Shown here in pieces: positions 54,026-62,635 of a DNA stretch of 64,000 nucleotides. A program made the translations under genes and the position numbers. The stretch's first letter is position 1. Each line of letters begins with the position of its first letter. A model generated the notes under the pieces. The model did not search any database, was not told the DNA's origin, and worked only from the letters and a program-made list of their open reading frames with translations. The DNA comes from Acetobacter nitrogenifigens DSM 23921 = NBRC 105050 (lineage in GTDB: Bacteria; Pseudomonadota; Alphaproteobacteria; Acetobacterales; Acetobacteraceae), in the NCBI RefSeq assembly GCF_000429165.1, contig NZ_AUBI01000004.1, positions 1 to 64,000 on the forward strand. The letters run 5' to 3'.

Positions 54026-55471
54026 CTAGGCGCGCCCACGCCGACTCAACATCGTCAATGGGGCGCCCACGAGAAAGGTGACACAAACGCCGAGCGGAAC
54101 CAACCACGGGAACGCTATGGTCTCGCCCCCGGGGCGCACAAACCCGATGATCACCGCCATGACGACGATCGTCGCAAGAAACGCCGCCATCGCCGCTCGC
54201 TCCTGCGCGCCGCGCACGACCAGCCCCAGAAGAAACGCGCCCAGCAACGCCCCGTAAGAATACCCGGCGATCTGCAATCCGAACACCAGCGCCGAATGCG
54301 ACGACCCGGCGAACGCCAGCGCCGCCGCGATCAGCGCCACCGCCCAGAACGCCGTCACGGCGCGCGCAAGAAGCCGACTTTCGTCGCGACGCCCCAGCAG
54401 GTCAGACAGGGTGGAGCCTGTCATGGCGTTGAGCGCCGACGACAGCGACCCCATCGTCGCGCTGATGACGCCCGCGACCAGCAGACCCGACAGTCCCGGC
54501 GGCAGGTCCTGCACGATGAAGCGCGGAAACAGTTCGTCCGGCGACCGAAAGCCCATGTCGGCCAGAGCCCGCCCACCCTCGCGCGCCCACAACAACACGC
54601 CGCAGAGCGACAACAGCGCGAACAGCACGGTCACGACGATCGCACTGGCGACCATCGCCCGCTGTGCGTCGCGCAGCGACCGCGCCGCCATCGCGCGTTG
54701 CACCATAAGTTGATCCGCTCCGTGCGAGGCCATGGCCAGCAGCGCTCCGCCAACAATGGCCGTGACCGGTGCGTAAGGGCTGGTCAGTACAGCGTCATGA
54801 AAACCGAAAACCGCGAGCCGACCCGACGTCCATATCGCCCCCTGCTGCGTTGCATCCAGCCCGCGCCACAACAGCCACGCCGATATCGCCGCGCCGAACG
54901 CGTAGAGAGTGAACTGCGCCGTGTCCGACCAGACCACCGCGCGCAATCCGCCGATGGCGGTGTACACTGCCGTCAACGCCGTCATACCGACCAGCACCGT
55001 AAGCGGCGAAAGCGGAAGCCCGCGCGCGGCGAGAAGCGCGCAGACCGGCAGAGTCGCAGCGAAGAGCCGGACGCCTTCGGCGAGAAGCCGGGTGAGAAGA
55101 AACGTGACCGAGGCCAGACGCTGCATGGCGGGACCAAAACGCAACCCCAGATAATCGTACGCGCTCGCCAGATCTCCGCGCATGTAAAGCGGCAGCATCA
55201 CGCGCGCGACAGCGAAACGGCCGAGCAGGTATCCCGCGCCCAGCCCGACGAAGACGAAACCGTGCCCATAGGCGATGCCGGGGATGCTGATCACCGTCAG
55301 CGTCGAGGTCTCGGTAGCGACAATCGACAGGCAGATCGCCCAGGCGGGAAGATCGTGATGCGCCTCGACGAGATCCGCCCCGGTCCGCGACGCGCGCGAC
55401 ATCCACAGCGAGCCTGCGGTCAGGGCGACAAGCCAGGCGAGGATCACCACGGGATCGAGCAGTCCCGTCAT
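54026..55471 (-). CDS. sodium:solute symporter (SSS family)
   Basis: The 481-residue membrane protein has about thirteen helices in the LeuT-like SSS pattern. It shows WAICLSIVATETSTLTVISI, ARVMLPLYMRGDLASAYDYL and GVISATMGSLSSALNAMTGS (the sodium-site serines), which are typical. Substrate groups in the family include sugars, amino acids, proline, pantothenate and small acids; this one cannot be assigned. ATG 55471 opens directly into the first helix; a GTG 36 nt earlier also keeps the frame. It diverges from the small membrane protein at 55929. Confidence 0.87.
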   Translation of the reverse strand: MTGLLDPVVILAWLVALTAGSLWMSRASRTGADLVEAHHDLPAWAICLSIVATETSTLTVISIPGIAYGHGFVFVGLGAGYLLGRFAVARVMLPLYMRGDLASAYDYLGLRFGPAMQRLASVTFLLTRLLAEGVRLFAATLPVCALLAARGLPLSPLTVLVGMTALTAVYTAIGGLRAVVWSDTAQFTLYAFGAAISAWLLWRGLDATQQGAIWTSGRLAVFGFHDAVLTSPYAPVTAIVGGALLAMASHGADQLMVQRAMAARSLRDAQRAMVASAIVVTVLFALLSLCGVLLWAREGGRALADMGFRSPDELFPRFIVQDLPPGLSGLLVAGVISATMGSLSSALNAMTGSTLSDLLGRRDESRLLARAVTAFWAVALIAAALAFAGSSHSALVFGLQIAGYSYGALLGAFLLGLVVRGAQERAAMAAFLATIVVMAVIIGFVRPGGETIAFPWLVPLGVCVTFLVGAPLTMLSRRGRA

Positions 55472-55928
55472 GCGCGCCGCCCGAGCGCTGCCAAAAAGCA
55501 GTCGCACTCTTTTCTGGGGTGACCGGCCGACGACGCTCCGTCAATCCGGCGTATTTTCGCCGCGCGCGGTGGCGCCGCCTCTTGTCCGTTCAATGAATCC
55601 GCTCTGTTCTATTGTTGTGATTTTAGACTTCGCCGTCCGGCGCAATGAGCGCGAAACCGGTTGCGCGCCGCATACTTGGCCCCGGTCGGCAGTCAAACGC
55701 AAATCCTTGCGATAGCGAATCGGCGTAGCCCTCCGCCGCGCCCCCCACATCCGGTTTGCGGCTCAATCCGATTCATCTTAGAAACCGCATGGAAGCGGTC
55801 GCGCGTGCGTGATCAGGCGCACCGGGCAAGGCGGCTGCAAAATCGCGAGCCAGCCATCCCGTGCGCTCTGCGGAAATCGAACATGGCGCCGACGGCCCAC
55901 GCCGCCGCCAAACATAGTCTGCGAGACC
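55472..55928. other. divergent intergenic region
   Basis: The 457-bp gap between the symporter start and the small membrane protein shows no gene I can support. Promoters for both sides must lie here. No long palindrome or terminator was found. Confidence 0.4.
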
Positions 55929-56216
55929 ATGCCACCCATCCGGCGTTTTCAACCACCTCCCGACCTGCCAAAAATGCGCAAGCCCAAGGGGATAAAGCTT
56001 GCTGTGATGGCGGTGCTCGCCGTCGTCTACGTCGTCGGCATCTGGGCGCTCAGCCACCGACCGGCGCGCAAGACCGTCATGGCGATCGTCGACATTCCGG
56101 TCGATGTCGTGAAGACACACAAATCTTACCCGCCTCCGCCGCCAATCATCGTGACACTGGTCGAGCCGACGCCTGTTGTCATCCCGCCGCCCCGGCTTGT
56201 CATTCGGGGCCACTGA
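55929..56216 (+). CDS. small single-span membrane protein with a proline-rich tail
   Basis: A 95-residue product: a basic, proline-containing start, one membrane helix (about 25-41, LAVMAVLAVVYVVGIWAL), and a periplasmic tail with YPPPPPIIVTLVEPTPVVIP. The layout recalls a short TonB-like rod without the terminal domain. The family is not recognised. ATG 55929 and ATG 55974 (MRKPKG) are both possible; neither has a strong ribosome site. It lies alone, 195 nt before the Nfu gene in the same direction. Confidence 0.5.
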   Translation: MPPIRRFQPPPDLPKMRKPKGIKLAVMAVLAVVYVVGIWALSHRPARKTVMAIVDIPVDVVKTHKSYPPPPPIIVTLVEPTPVVIPPPRLVIRGH

Positions 56217-56411
56217 GCCCCCGTCCACGACCCGCATCACGGCGCCGCGACGCTGATATTCCGACGCCGGGCCTTGCCTTCGGCGACCGGGCGCCACATC
56301 TGGAAAGCCATACAGGACTGTTTCCGTCCTTAATTAGACGACCCGGACTTTACCGACCCTGACGTTCCAGCCGTTCTGACCGAGGCGCACGGGTCGACAC
56401 AGGAGCCATCA

Positions 56412-56975
56412 ATGTTCATCGAGACCGAAGGCACGCCCAATCCCGCCACCCTGAAGTTCCTCCCGGGGCGCGACGTCACCGGCGACGCGGGAACCGTCGA
56501 TTTCATTGACGCTGATGCTGTTTCGGGCCGCTCGCCCCTCGCCGAAGCCCTGTTTGCGCTTCCCGGCGTCTCCCGTGTGTTCATGGGCTCGGACTTCGTA
56601 TCGGTCACGAAGAGCGACGATGAAGACTGGAGCACACTGAAGCCGCTGGTCCTGACCGCGCTGGTCGATCATTTCGTGTCCGGCCGCCCGGCCGTCGAAA
56701 ACGACGCCGCGACCATTGAAGACCCGATCGCGCCGGGCGACGAAGAGATCGTGCAGCAGATCAAGGAACTGCTCGACACGCGCGTCCGGCCAGCCGTCGC
56801 CAGCGACGGCGGCGACATCGTGTTCCGCGGGTATCGCGATGGCGTCGTGCGGCTCAGCATGCAGGGCGCCTGCTCGGGGTGCCCGTCCTCCGGCGCCACC
56901 CTGAAGCACGGCGTAGAGAACATGCTGCGCCATTACGTCCCGGAAATCGTCTCCGTCGAACAGGTCATGGGCTGA
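56412..56975 (+). CDS. NFU-type Fe-S cluster scaffold/carrier protein
   Basis: The 187-residue protein has the Nfu N-terminal domain (MFIETEGTPNPATLKFLPGR, about 1-90) and the NifU C-terminal domain (about 105-180) with the cluster-binding pair CSGCPSS. This two-domain form is the alphaproteobacterial and mitochondrial NFU1 type, which carries 4Fe-4S clusters to target enzymes such as lipoate synthase. It is probably cytosolic. It is 114 nt before the nitroreductase in the same direction, so they may be co-transcribed. Confidence 0.93.
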   Translation: MFIETEGTPNPATLKFLPGRDVTGDAGTVDFIDADAVSGRSPLAEALFALPGVSRVFMGSDFVSVTKSDDEDWSTLKPLVLTALVDHFVSGRPAVENDAATIEDPIAPGDEEIVQQIKELLDTRVRPAVASDGGDIVFRGYRDGVVRLSMQGACSGCPSSGATLKHGVENMLRHYVPEIVSVEQVMG

Positions 56976-57089
56976 CCTCATTCCGCCCCGCATTGGAAAG
57001 CGCCCTCTGGAAAGCGCTTTCCTGCGGGGGTATTGAGCGTTCCGCAGGCCGCCTCATCCGGCGCGGCCCCGATCGCCAGGGACAGCCTT

Positions 57090-57671
57090 ATGCCAGTGGA
57101 TGACAGCGCTCTCGATCTCCTCTTCCGGGACGCCAGAACGCCTGCGCGCTGGACCGGAGAGCCCGTCAGCGAAGAGACGCTGCGGGTGCTTTACGACCTG
57201 CTGAAGATAGCCCCGACCTCGGGCAACTGCTCGCCGGGGCGCTTCGTCTTCCTCACGACGCAGGACGCGAAAGAGCGCCTGCGTCCCGCACTTTCCGAAG
57301 GCAATGTCGAGAAAGCCCTCGCGGCGCCGGTGGTCGTCATCGTCGCGCACGACCCGCTGTTCTTCGATCAGCTCTCCCGCCTGAACCCGGAGCCGGATCT
57401 GCGGAGCTGGTTCGCGGCGGATGTCGGTCTCTCTGAAGAAACAGCCTTCCGCAACGGATCGCTGCAGGGCGCCTACCTCATCCTCGCTGCGCGCGCGCTC
57501 GGCCTCGACGCACTGCCCATGTCGGGCTTCGACGGGGCGCTGGTCGAAGATACGTTCCTGGCTGGCGAAGGGTGGCGCGCCAATTTCCTCGTCTGCCTTG
57601 GTCACGGCGAACCGCTGGACACGCCCCGCGCGGCGCGCCTGCAGTTCGACGAGGCCTGTCGCCTGCTGTGA
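57090..57671 (+). CDS. nitroreductase family protein, RutE/HadB-like
   Basis: This 193-residue flavin enzyme resembles RutE (malonic semialdehyde reductase, about 196 residues). It has the FMN region APTSGNCSPGRFVFLTT near residues 45-61 and the later FRNGSLQGAYLILAARALGL and PMSGFDGALVEDTFL. No other pyrimidine-degradation genes are near, so the RutE role is not supported by context; a general NAD(P)H reductase of small carbonyl or nitro compounds is equally possible. I chose ATG 57090 because GGGA lies 7 nt upstream. Its stop overlaps the next start in GTGA. Confidence 0.87.
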   Translation: MPVDDSALDLLFRDARTPARWTGEPVSEETLRVLYDLLKIAPTSGNCSPGRFVFLTTQDAKERLRPALSEGNVEKALAAPVVVIVAHDPLFFDQLSRLNPEPDLRSWFAADVGLSEETAFRNGSLQGAYLILAARALGLDALPMSGFDGALVEDTFLAGEGWRANFLVCLGHGEPLDTPRAARLQFDEACRLL

Positions 57672-58384
57672 CCGCCCCCGCCGCTCTAACCGTCATTGTT
57701 CTCGACGCCTCTCCGGCAGGGGCGCTGGTGGGAGCGCGCGTTGCCGCAGTGCGGATCGTCGATAACCGTGGGGCGACGCTTCTCCATGAAGAGTCCCGCC
57801 CCGGTCACGACGGAATCGCCGCGATGGCCGACATGCTGCGGACGTGTCTCCGCGCAGTGGAGCCGCACGCTCCAGACCTGATCGCCGTGTGCGTCGGTCC
57901 CGGCTCCTTCACGGGCTTGAGGACGTCCTGCGCATTAGCGTCGGGTCTGGGCCTGGGCGTCGGCGCCCCTGTAATCGGCGTCACAAGAGGCGAGGCTCTG
58001 GCTGAGACACTGACCGCCGCTGTAACCGCCGAACGTCTCGATGGCTGGATCGCGCTCTATGGTGCACGAAGCGGCAGGTGGTTCGTCGAGCAGTGCGCGG
58101 CCAACGGCCAGATCCGTGAAGCCCGCGCCGTTGAGAACTCCGGGTGGGCGCCCCCGGAAGGCCGGTGGCTGCTGGCAGGAGACGCTGCGGAGGACGCAAT
58201 CGGCGCATTCGACGCCAATGCCCAGTCGCTCGCAGCGCAAACCGGCGCGGATTGTGTGCAGATCGCACGCGCCGCGGTCGCACAGTTCCAGAATTCGTCG
58301 CCGTTCCGCGCGCCGCTGCCGCTCTACGTCGACCAGCCTGAAGCCAGCAAACCCGCAGGCGGCCTGAGGTCCATGCCGGTTTGA
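57668..58384 (+). CDS. tsaB: tRNA threonylcarbamoyladenosine biosynthesis protein TsaB
   Basis: TsaB is the non-catalytic partner of TsaD in forming t6A37 on ANN-decoding tRNAs. The 238-residue product has the ASKHA-type fold with LTVIVLDASPAGALVG at the start and the motif VCVGPGSFTGLRTSCALASG (about residues 77-96), the family signature. The GTG start overlaps the nitroreductase stop by 4 nt, and the stop overlaps the rimI start. The tsaB-rimI pairing is widespread and supports the call. Confidence 0.92.
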   Translation: MTAPAALTVIVLDASPAGALVGARVAAVRIVDNRGATLLHEESRPGHDGIAAMADMLRTCLRAVEPHAPDLIAVCVGPGSFTGLRTSCALASGLGLGVGAPVIGVTRGEALAETLTAAVTAERLDGWIALYGARSGRWFVEQCAANGQIREARAVENSGWAPPEGRWLLAGDAAEDAIGAFDANAQSLAAQTGADCVQIARAAVAQFQNSSPFRAPLPLYVDQPEASKPAGGLRSMPV

Positions 58385-58854
58385 CGACTCCGGCCAACCA
58401 ACCCCCAATCGTCCAGGAGGTCGGGCCTCCATTCGCCGAAATCCTGTCGACGCTGCATGCGGATGGCTTCAGCGGGCGAGAACACTGGTCGACGTCGGAT
58501 TTCACCACGCTTCTCAGCCTGCGCGGCGCGCTCTGCCTTCTGGCGTCAGTTGGCGGAGAACCTGCAGGCCTCCTCGTGGCGCGCTGTATCGTCGACGAAG
58601 CCGAAATTCTCACGATCGCCGTTGCTCGTCCCTCCCGTCGACGCGGCATTGCGCGCGCGCTTGTTCAGGCGCTGCAAGAGCATGCGCAAAACAATGGCGT
58701 CGCCAGAATTTTCCTTGAAGTCTCCGTTCTCAACGACGCAGCCAAGCGTCTTTATCTCGATGCGGGCTTCGTCTCGACAGGTCTACGACGCCACTATTAC
58801 GAAGATGGTTCGGACGCGGAGACGATGACATACGAGACGCCGTCATCGTCTTAA
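58381..58854 (+). CDS. rimI: ribosomal-protein-alanine N-acetyltransferase RimI
   Basis: The GNAT enzyme acetylates the N-terminus of ribosomal protein S18 and sometimes other proteins. The 157-residue product has ILTIAVARPSRRRGIARALV with the R-R-G-I-A acetyl-CoA loop, then FLEVSVLNDAAKRLYLDAGF, both typical. The start is TTG 58381, overlapping the tsaB stop; no ATG stands near in frame. The last residues are acidic and polar. Confidence 0.89.
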   Translation: MTTPANQPPIVQEVGPPFAEILSTLHADGFSGREHWSTSDFTTLLSLRGALCLLASVGGEPAGLLVARCIVDEAEILTIAVARPSRRRGIARALVQALQEHAQNNGVARIFLEVSVLNDAAKRLYLDAGFVSTGLRRHYYEDGSDAETMTYETPSSS

Positions 58855-58869
58855 ACGACGAAAAATCAT

Positions 58870-59607
58870 TTATTTGGCAGGAATATCCTCGAAACGGATA
58901 TTCTGCACCGGATAGAGCCGCCAGTCGCGGTAATCGAAATGCCACCATTCCTCGGGAAGCTGCGTGAAGCCCTCTCGCGCCATAGCGTCACGCAACAGCG
59001 CCCGCGCAGCATTTTGCGCCTCCGTCCCGCCCGCGTAATCAGCGTAGGCGCGGCGCGTCATTTCGTCATACCCGCTAGGCATTTCAACGGGCTGACCGGT
59101 TTTCAGATCATAGAGCGAAAGATCGACGGCGCAGCCGCGATTATGCACGGACCCTTGCGCCGGATCTGCGACGAACATGTGCTTGTCCGGAGGAGTAGCG
59201 TCCCAGAACAACTTTGTGACATACCACGGTCTATAGCCATCGAATATCAACAGGCCGTACCCTTGCGTCCTGAGAGCTTTCAGCACGCGAACGAGCGCTT
59301 CCGCCGCCGGACGTTCGAGAAAAGCCCGCGCCTGCGAATAAAGCGGTTCGCCCAGAATATTGCGCGACGTCGCGTAGCGAATATCGAGGTGAAAATCCGG
59401 ATCGAGTGTCGTCAATTCCACGAGGTCCGGCTGCCGCTCGTCGCCGCGCGGCGCAGGCGGCGTGGCTCTCAGCGCCTCGGGAAGCAGCGTCGCAAGTGGT
59501 TTTACGGGCTGTATTTGAAAAACGGGAGCGGCCTGGGCGCATGCTACGGCGGTCATCATCGTCATCGCCGTCACTCCGGTCGCGATTTTCGAAACAATGG
59601 TCTGCAT
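58870..59607 (-). CDS. periplasmic D-alanyl-D-alanine dipeptidase (VanX/DdpX type)
   Basis: This 245-residue zinc peptidase of the VanX family cuts D-Ala-D-Ala dipeptide. Family residues are visible: DIRYATSRN, the Zn ligands His and Asp in GSVHNRGCAVDLSLYD, the base and third ligand in EEWWHFDY, and the substrate arginine in DGYRPW. Unlike VanX, it has a signal peptide (MQTIVSKIATGVTAMTMMTA up to AAP), so it acts in the periplasm, probably on peptidoglycan turnover products rather than in vancomycin resistance. I chose ATG 59607, with GGAAAA upstream. No van genes are near. Confidence 0.9.
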   Translation of the reverse strand: MQTIVSKIATGVTAMTMMTAVACAQAAPVFQIQPVKPLATLLPEALRATPPAPRGDERQPDLVELTTLDPDFHLDIRYATSRNILGEPLYSQARAFLERPAAEALVRVLKALRTQGYGLLIFDGYRPWYVTKLFWDATPPDKHMFVADPAQGSVHNRGCAVDLSLYDLKTGQPVEMPSGYDEMTRRAYADYAGGTEAQNAARALLRDAMAREGFTQLPEEWWHFDYRDWRLYPVQNIRFEDIPAK

Positions 59608-59956
59608 ATAAATTTTCCAGAGAATCACGACAGGACGCTCCTCGCCGCCCGGTTTGGCCCGGACGCGTCGAATCGCTTGGCCATATGAGAACGGTTCCAA
59701 AACGATACTCCGAAAAGCGTCGCGGCGCACGGGAATTACCACAGCCTGAAAGTCTTTCGTGCGCGACCCCACGATAAAAAAATCGCCCCTATCCGCACAG
59801 CTTGCGGCGCTTTGGGGGAAGACCACACGATGGTCGCCGCGATTCGTCGACTCCAGGGCTTTTTTTTTACGAAATGGATCGGCGGGAACGAATAATTTCA
59901 CCCGCGACACAACGTCACAGGCCAGTGGCGACGATCAGACGGCGTGTGGAAACAGT
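59608..59956. other. intergenic region before the dipeptidase gene
   Basis: This 349-bp gap between the response regulator stop and the dipeptidase start shows no supported gene. A run of T/A residues (about 59860) stands out but has no clean hairpin next to it. It is the promoter region of the dipeptidase gene on the minus strand. Confidence 0.4.
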
Positions 59957-60778
59957 CTAATCGGCCTCGACCGGAACCGTAAAAACATAACCGGCGCCAC
60001 GCTCCGTGCGGATGATGCTGCGCCCGTCCTGCCCGGCAGCGCCGCCGCCGTTGTCGAACCGCCGACGCAACCGAAGAATCTGCACGTCGATGCTCCTGTC
60101 GAAAACGTCTTCGTGCACCCGCGTCGCGTTCAGGAGATATTCGCGAGACAACGTCTTTCCAGCCGCATCGAGGAACGCGACAAGAAGATTGAAATCTCCC
60201 TTTGTCAGGCTGACCACGTTCCCAGACGGATCCGTCATCTGCCGACCGCGTCGATCCAGTTTCCACCCGCCGAAACGATAGACGCGCGGCGGCTCAGGCT
60301 CCACGCGTTTATCTGCGCCGCGCACGGCATGCTCGTCACGCGCCATCCGCAATGTGTCATGCCGACGTCCGACGACCCGAATGCGGGCCAGCAACTCACG
60401 CGGGCTAAAGGGCTTGATCAGATAATCGTCGGCGCCCAGTTCCAACCCGACGACCCTGTCGATCTCAGCCTTGCGATGCCCCGTCATAAGAATGATCGGC
60501 GCATCGGTGACGTCGCGAAACCTGCGCATCACGTCGAGACCATCCGCATCGCCAAGCTGCATATCAAGGACGATCACGCACTGGGAAAGATCGAGTTCCC
60601 GAGCGGCGATATCGGCGACACCCGCCATCGCGACGATATTGACGCCGTTCGATTCCAGATAGTCGCCAATAGCCTTGCGAAATTCGTGGTCGTCGTCGAT
60701 CAGGATCACGGTCGCCGCAGTCGTCCCGTTGTCGGAGCTGATATCCGCCCCTTCGGTAAGCTGCGGCGCGGCGATCAC
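59957..60778 (-). CDS. OmpR/PhoB-family response regulator
   Basis: The 273-residue protein has an intact receiver domain (about 22-135): acidic pocket DDD 28-30, phospho-acceptor Asp72 in VIVLDMQLGDADG, Thr99 and Lys122 in LGADDYLIKPFSP. A winged-helix DNA-binding domain follows (about 165-270) with LTKGDFNLLVAFLDAAGKTL and ERGAGYVFTVP. Its GTG start overlaps the phosphatase stop by 4 nt, so it is translated with the kinase-FHA-phosphatase module. No histidine kinase is visible nearby. A 20-residue polar tail leads the receiver domain. Confidence 0.9.
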   Translation of the reverse strand: MIAAPQLTEGADISSDNGTTAATVILIDDDHEFRKAIGDYLESNGVNIVAMAGVADIAARELDLSQCVIVLDMQLGDADGLDVMRRFRDVTDAPIILMTGHRKAEIDRVVGLELGADDYLIKPFSPRELLARIRVVGRRHDTLRMARDEHAVRGADKRVEPEPPRVYRFGGWKLDRRGRQMTDPSGNVVSLTKGDFNLLVAFLDAAGKTLSREYLLNATRVHEDVFDRSIDVQILRLRRRFDNGGGAAGQDGRSIIRTERGAGYVFTVPVEAD

Positions 60779-61497
60779 GGACGCACCACCACTACAGCCG
60801 AAACATTATCGCGCGCACGCCTGCGCAGGGCGGTCGCCACCATCGCTGCAGCCACGTCTCCGCCCTGCCCGAGCGCGTGACATATCTCGTCGTCGTCCAT
60901 GGTTTTCAAAAGACCATCGCTGCACAACAGGAAGCGGTCACCGGGAAGAACCGTGCCCGTACGCTTGTCGATCGCAAGCTCCGGATCGGAACTGCCGACT
61001 GCGCGGGTAATGACGTTGGCGTGCGGGTGATTGCGCCCTTCCCGCGACATGATGGCGCCAGAGTCCACCATTTGCTGGACCAGCGTATGATCATGCGTCA
61101 GCTGGATCAGCTCACCGTCGCGCAGAAGATAGACACGTGAATCGCCTACCCACAGCACCACGAAATAATCACCTTCCAGCAACAGCACAGCGACTGTCGT
61201 CGCCGCCGCGCCCCGAGGATCGTCGCATTCGTCGGCTGCTTGACGCAACGTGTCATGCGCATGCGCGATGCTCTGACGAATTGCAGAAAGACGCTGCGAC
61301 GGCGGCAATCCTTCCGGAATGGCTGCGATCGCGTCGATAACGGTGTTGGCGGCCCACCGTCCGTCCCGATGCCCGCCTGCGCCGTCCGCGACTGCGTAAA
61401 CCCCAAGCGAAGGCCGACTGATCAACGCGTCCTGATTTTCGCTCCTGAACGCGCCCGGATCGGTCGCGTGGTAGCTGTACTCCGCAATAGGGTTCAT
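60775..61497 (-). CDS. PP2C-family serine/threonine phosphatase (PppA/Stp type)
   Basis: This 240-residue Mn/Mg-dependent phosphatase reverses Ser/Thr phosphorylation. Metal-site motifs are present: RSENQDALI (18-26), YAVADGAGGHRDG (34-46), WVGDSRVYLLRDGEL, LLCSDGLLKTM and ARDNVSAVVV. ATG 61497 fits the family start; an ATG at 61521 is also in frame. It lies 46 nt after the FHA gene and overlaps the response regulator start. The order kinase-FHA-phosphatase matches the threonine-phosphorylation pathway of type VI secretion systems. Confidence 0.9.
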   Translation of the reverse strand: MNPIAEYSYHATDPGAFRSENQDALISRPSLGVYAVADGAGGHRDGRWAANTVIDAIAAIPEGLPPSQRLSAIRQSIAHAHDTLRQAADECDDPRGAAATTVAVLLLEGDYFVVLWVGDSRVYLLRDGELIQLTHDHTLVQQMVDSGAIMSREGRNHPHANVITRAVGSSDPELAIDKRTGTVLPGDRFLLCSDGLLKTMDDDEICHALGQGGDVAAAMVATALRRRARDNVSAVVVVRP

Positions 61498-61543
61498 GGG
61501 CGCAGCCCCCGGGCGCCGCATAAACGGCTCTGGTCGCGCCTTC

Positions 61544-62635
61544 TCACCGCGGTGTCATCCTCTCCCACTCTTCCTGATAGGCGCGCGTGAACTCCGCGTC
61601 GAACAGCGCGTCGAAATTCACACGCAGTCGCCGGTGACGCTTGCGCAACAATGCCGTGGCCCTCAGGCGTCTCCACGGCGTAAGCATATCGGCGGCCTGA
61701 GCCGTGTCCTGACCAGGCAGGTAATCAGGATCGAGCACCTCGATCACGCCGCGCGCGCAGCGACGATAGGCCCGGTCAACGCACACAAGATGGCGTTGCA
61801 TCTCGTCAAACGCATCCGCTATGGCCAGTTCGGGCGCCTCGGCCCGACCATTCCGCAAACCCGCGATCCAGCGAAGGACCTGCCCGTCGTCGGCGTCTTC
61901 AGCCAGCGGCGATTTCCGCCATGTCGACAACGCCCGGCGGCGGCGGTCCGTCTCGATTCCATCAAGGCTGGACCGGGTCAGGCGACGCAATCCTCTGACG
62001 AACGCCTCCATCGACGCGCTCAATCTGTAAAGGATCACCGAGCGCCGCACGTCGGTGACGTTCGTTCCGTCGAGACCAAGTATCTCCAGCAACGCATCCG
62101 GCGTCGCAGGGGCTTCGGGCGCAGGAGCCCGCCTCGGGGAAGCCATGATGCGCGGCAATTCCACCGTGTCGTCCTGCACGTCCTTGCCAGCGGCGCGCCT
62201 GGCCGCGCGCGGCGGCGGCATGGCGGCGGCAGTGGCCGTAGCGCTCGCCCGCAACCCCTTGATGGCGTCGGCGACGAAACCGGGCAACGGCATGATTCTG
62301 AAGGAGCTTTCGTCTTCCTGCAGATCGACGACCAGCTCATAGCCGCCAGCCTTGATTCGATCCCCACGACCCAACCTGCGCGGCGCAGCGCCGACGGGGG
62401 AGGAACCGCCCCCCTGATCGAACGAGACACCGTTGCGGCTCATATCCGACAGCGACCAGCCGTCCTCGTCCTGCTGGAACAGGCAATGCCGCCGGGAAAG
62501 CTGACGATGAGGGTCAGCCAACACCCAATCGTTCGTCGCGTCGCGACCGATAGAGAAATATCCGCTGGAAACACAGCGGGTTTCAAGTTGCACCCCTTTA
62601 GGAGCGCTGGTCATGGACAGGACAAGCATCGTCAT
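61544..62635 (-). CDS. type VI secretion-associated FHA domain protein (TagH/Fha type)
   Basis: The 363-residue protein has an N-terminal FHA domain (about 20-110), which binds phosphothreonine, with GRDATNDWVLADPHRQLSRR and MSRNGV. A Pro/Ala linker of about 80 residues follows. The C-terminal helical domain (about 180-363) has the TagH pattern: DAFDEMQRHLVCVDRAYRRC, then VIEVLDPDYLPG, and DALFDAEFTRAYQEEWERM at the end. In type VI systems such proteins gather the phosphorylated complex and trigger assembly. The start ATG overlaps the kinase stop in ATGA. The secretion genes themselves are not in the window. Confidence 0.85.
   Translation of the reverse strand: MTMLVLSMTSAPKGVQLETRCVSSGYFSIGRDATNDWVLADPHRQLSRRHCLFQQDEDGWSLSDMSRNGVSFDQGGGSSPVGAAPRRLGRGDRIKAGGYELVVDLQEDESSFRIMPLPGFVADAIKGLRASATATAAAMPPPRAARRAAGKDVQDDTVELPRIMASPRRAPAPEAPATPDALLEILGLDGTNVTDVRRSVILYRLSASMEAFVRGLRRLTRSSLDGIETDRRRRALSTWRKSPLAEDADDGQVLRWIAGLRNGRAEAPELAIADAFDEMQRHLVCVDRAYRRCARGVIEVLDPDYLPGQDTAQAADMLTPWRRLRATALLRKRHRRLRVNFDALFDAEFTRAYQEEWERMTPR

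Noticed and set aside
53807-55522. A 571-residue plus-strand frame rich in Arg, His and Gln
   Set aside because: It is antisense to the symporter and acetyltransferase genes; the composition is typical of noncoding antisense frames in high-GC DNA.
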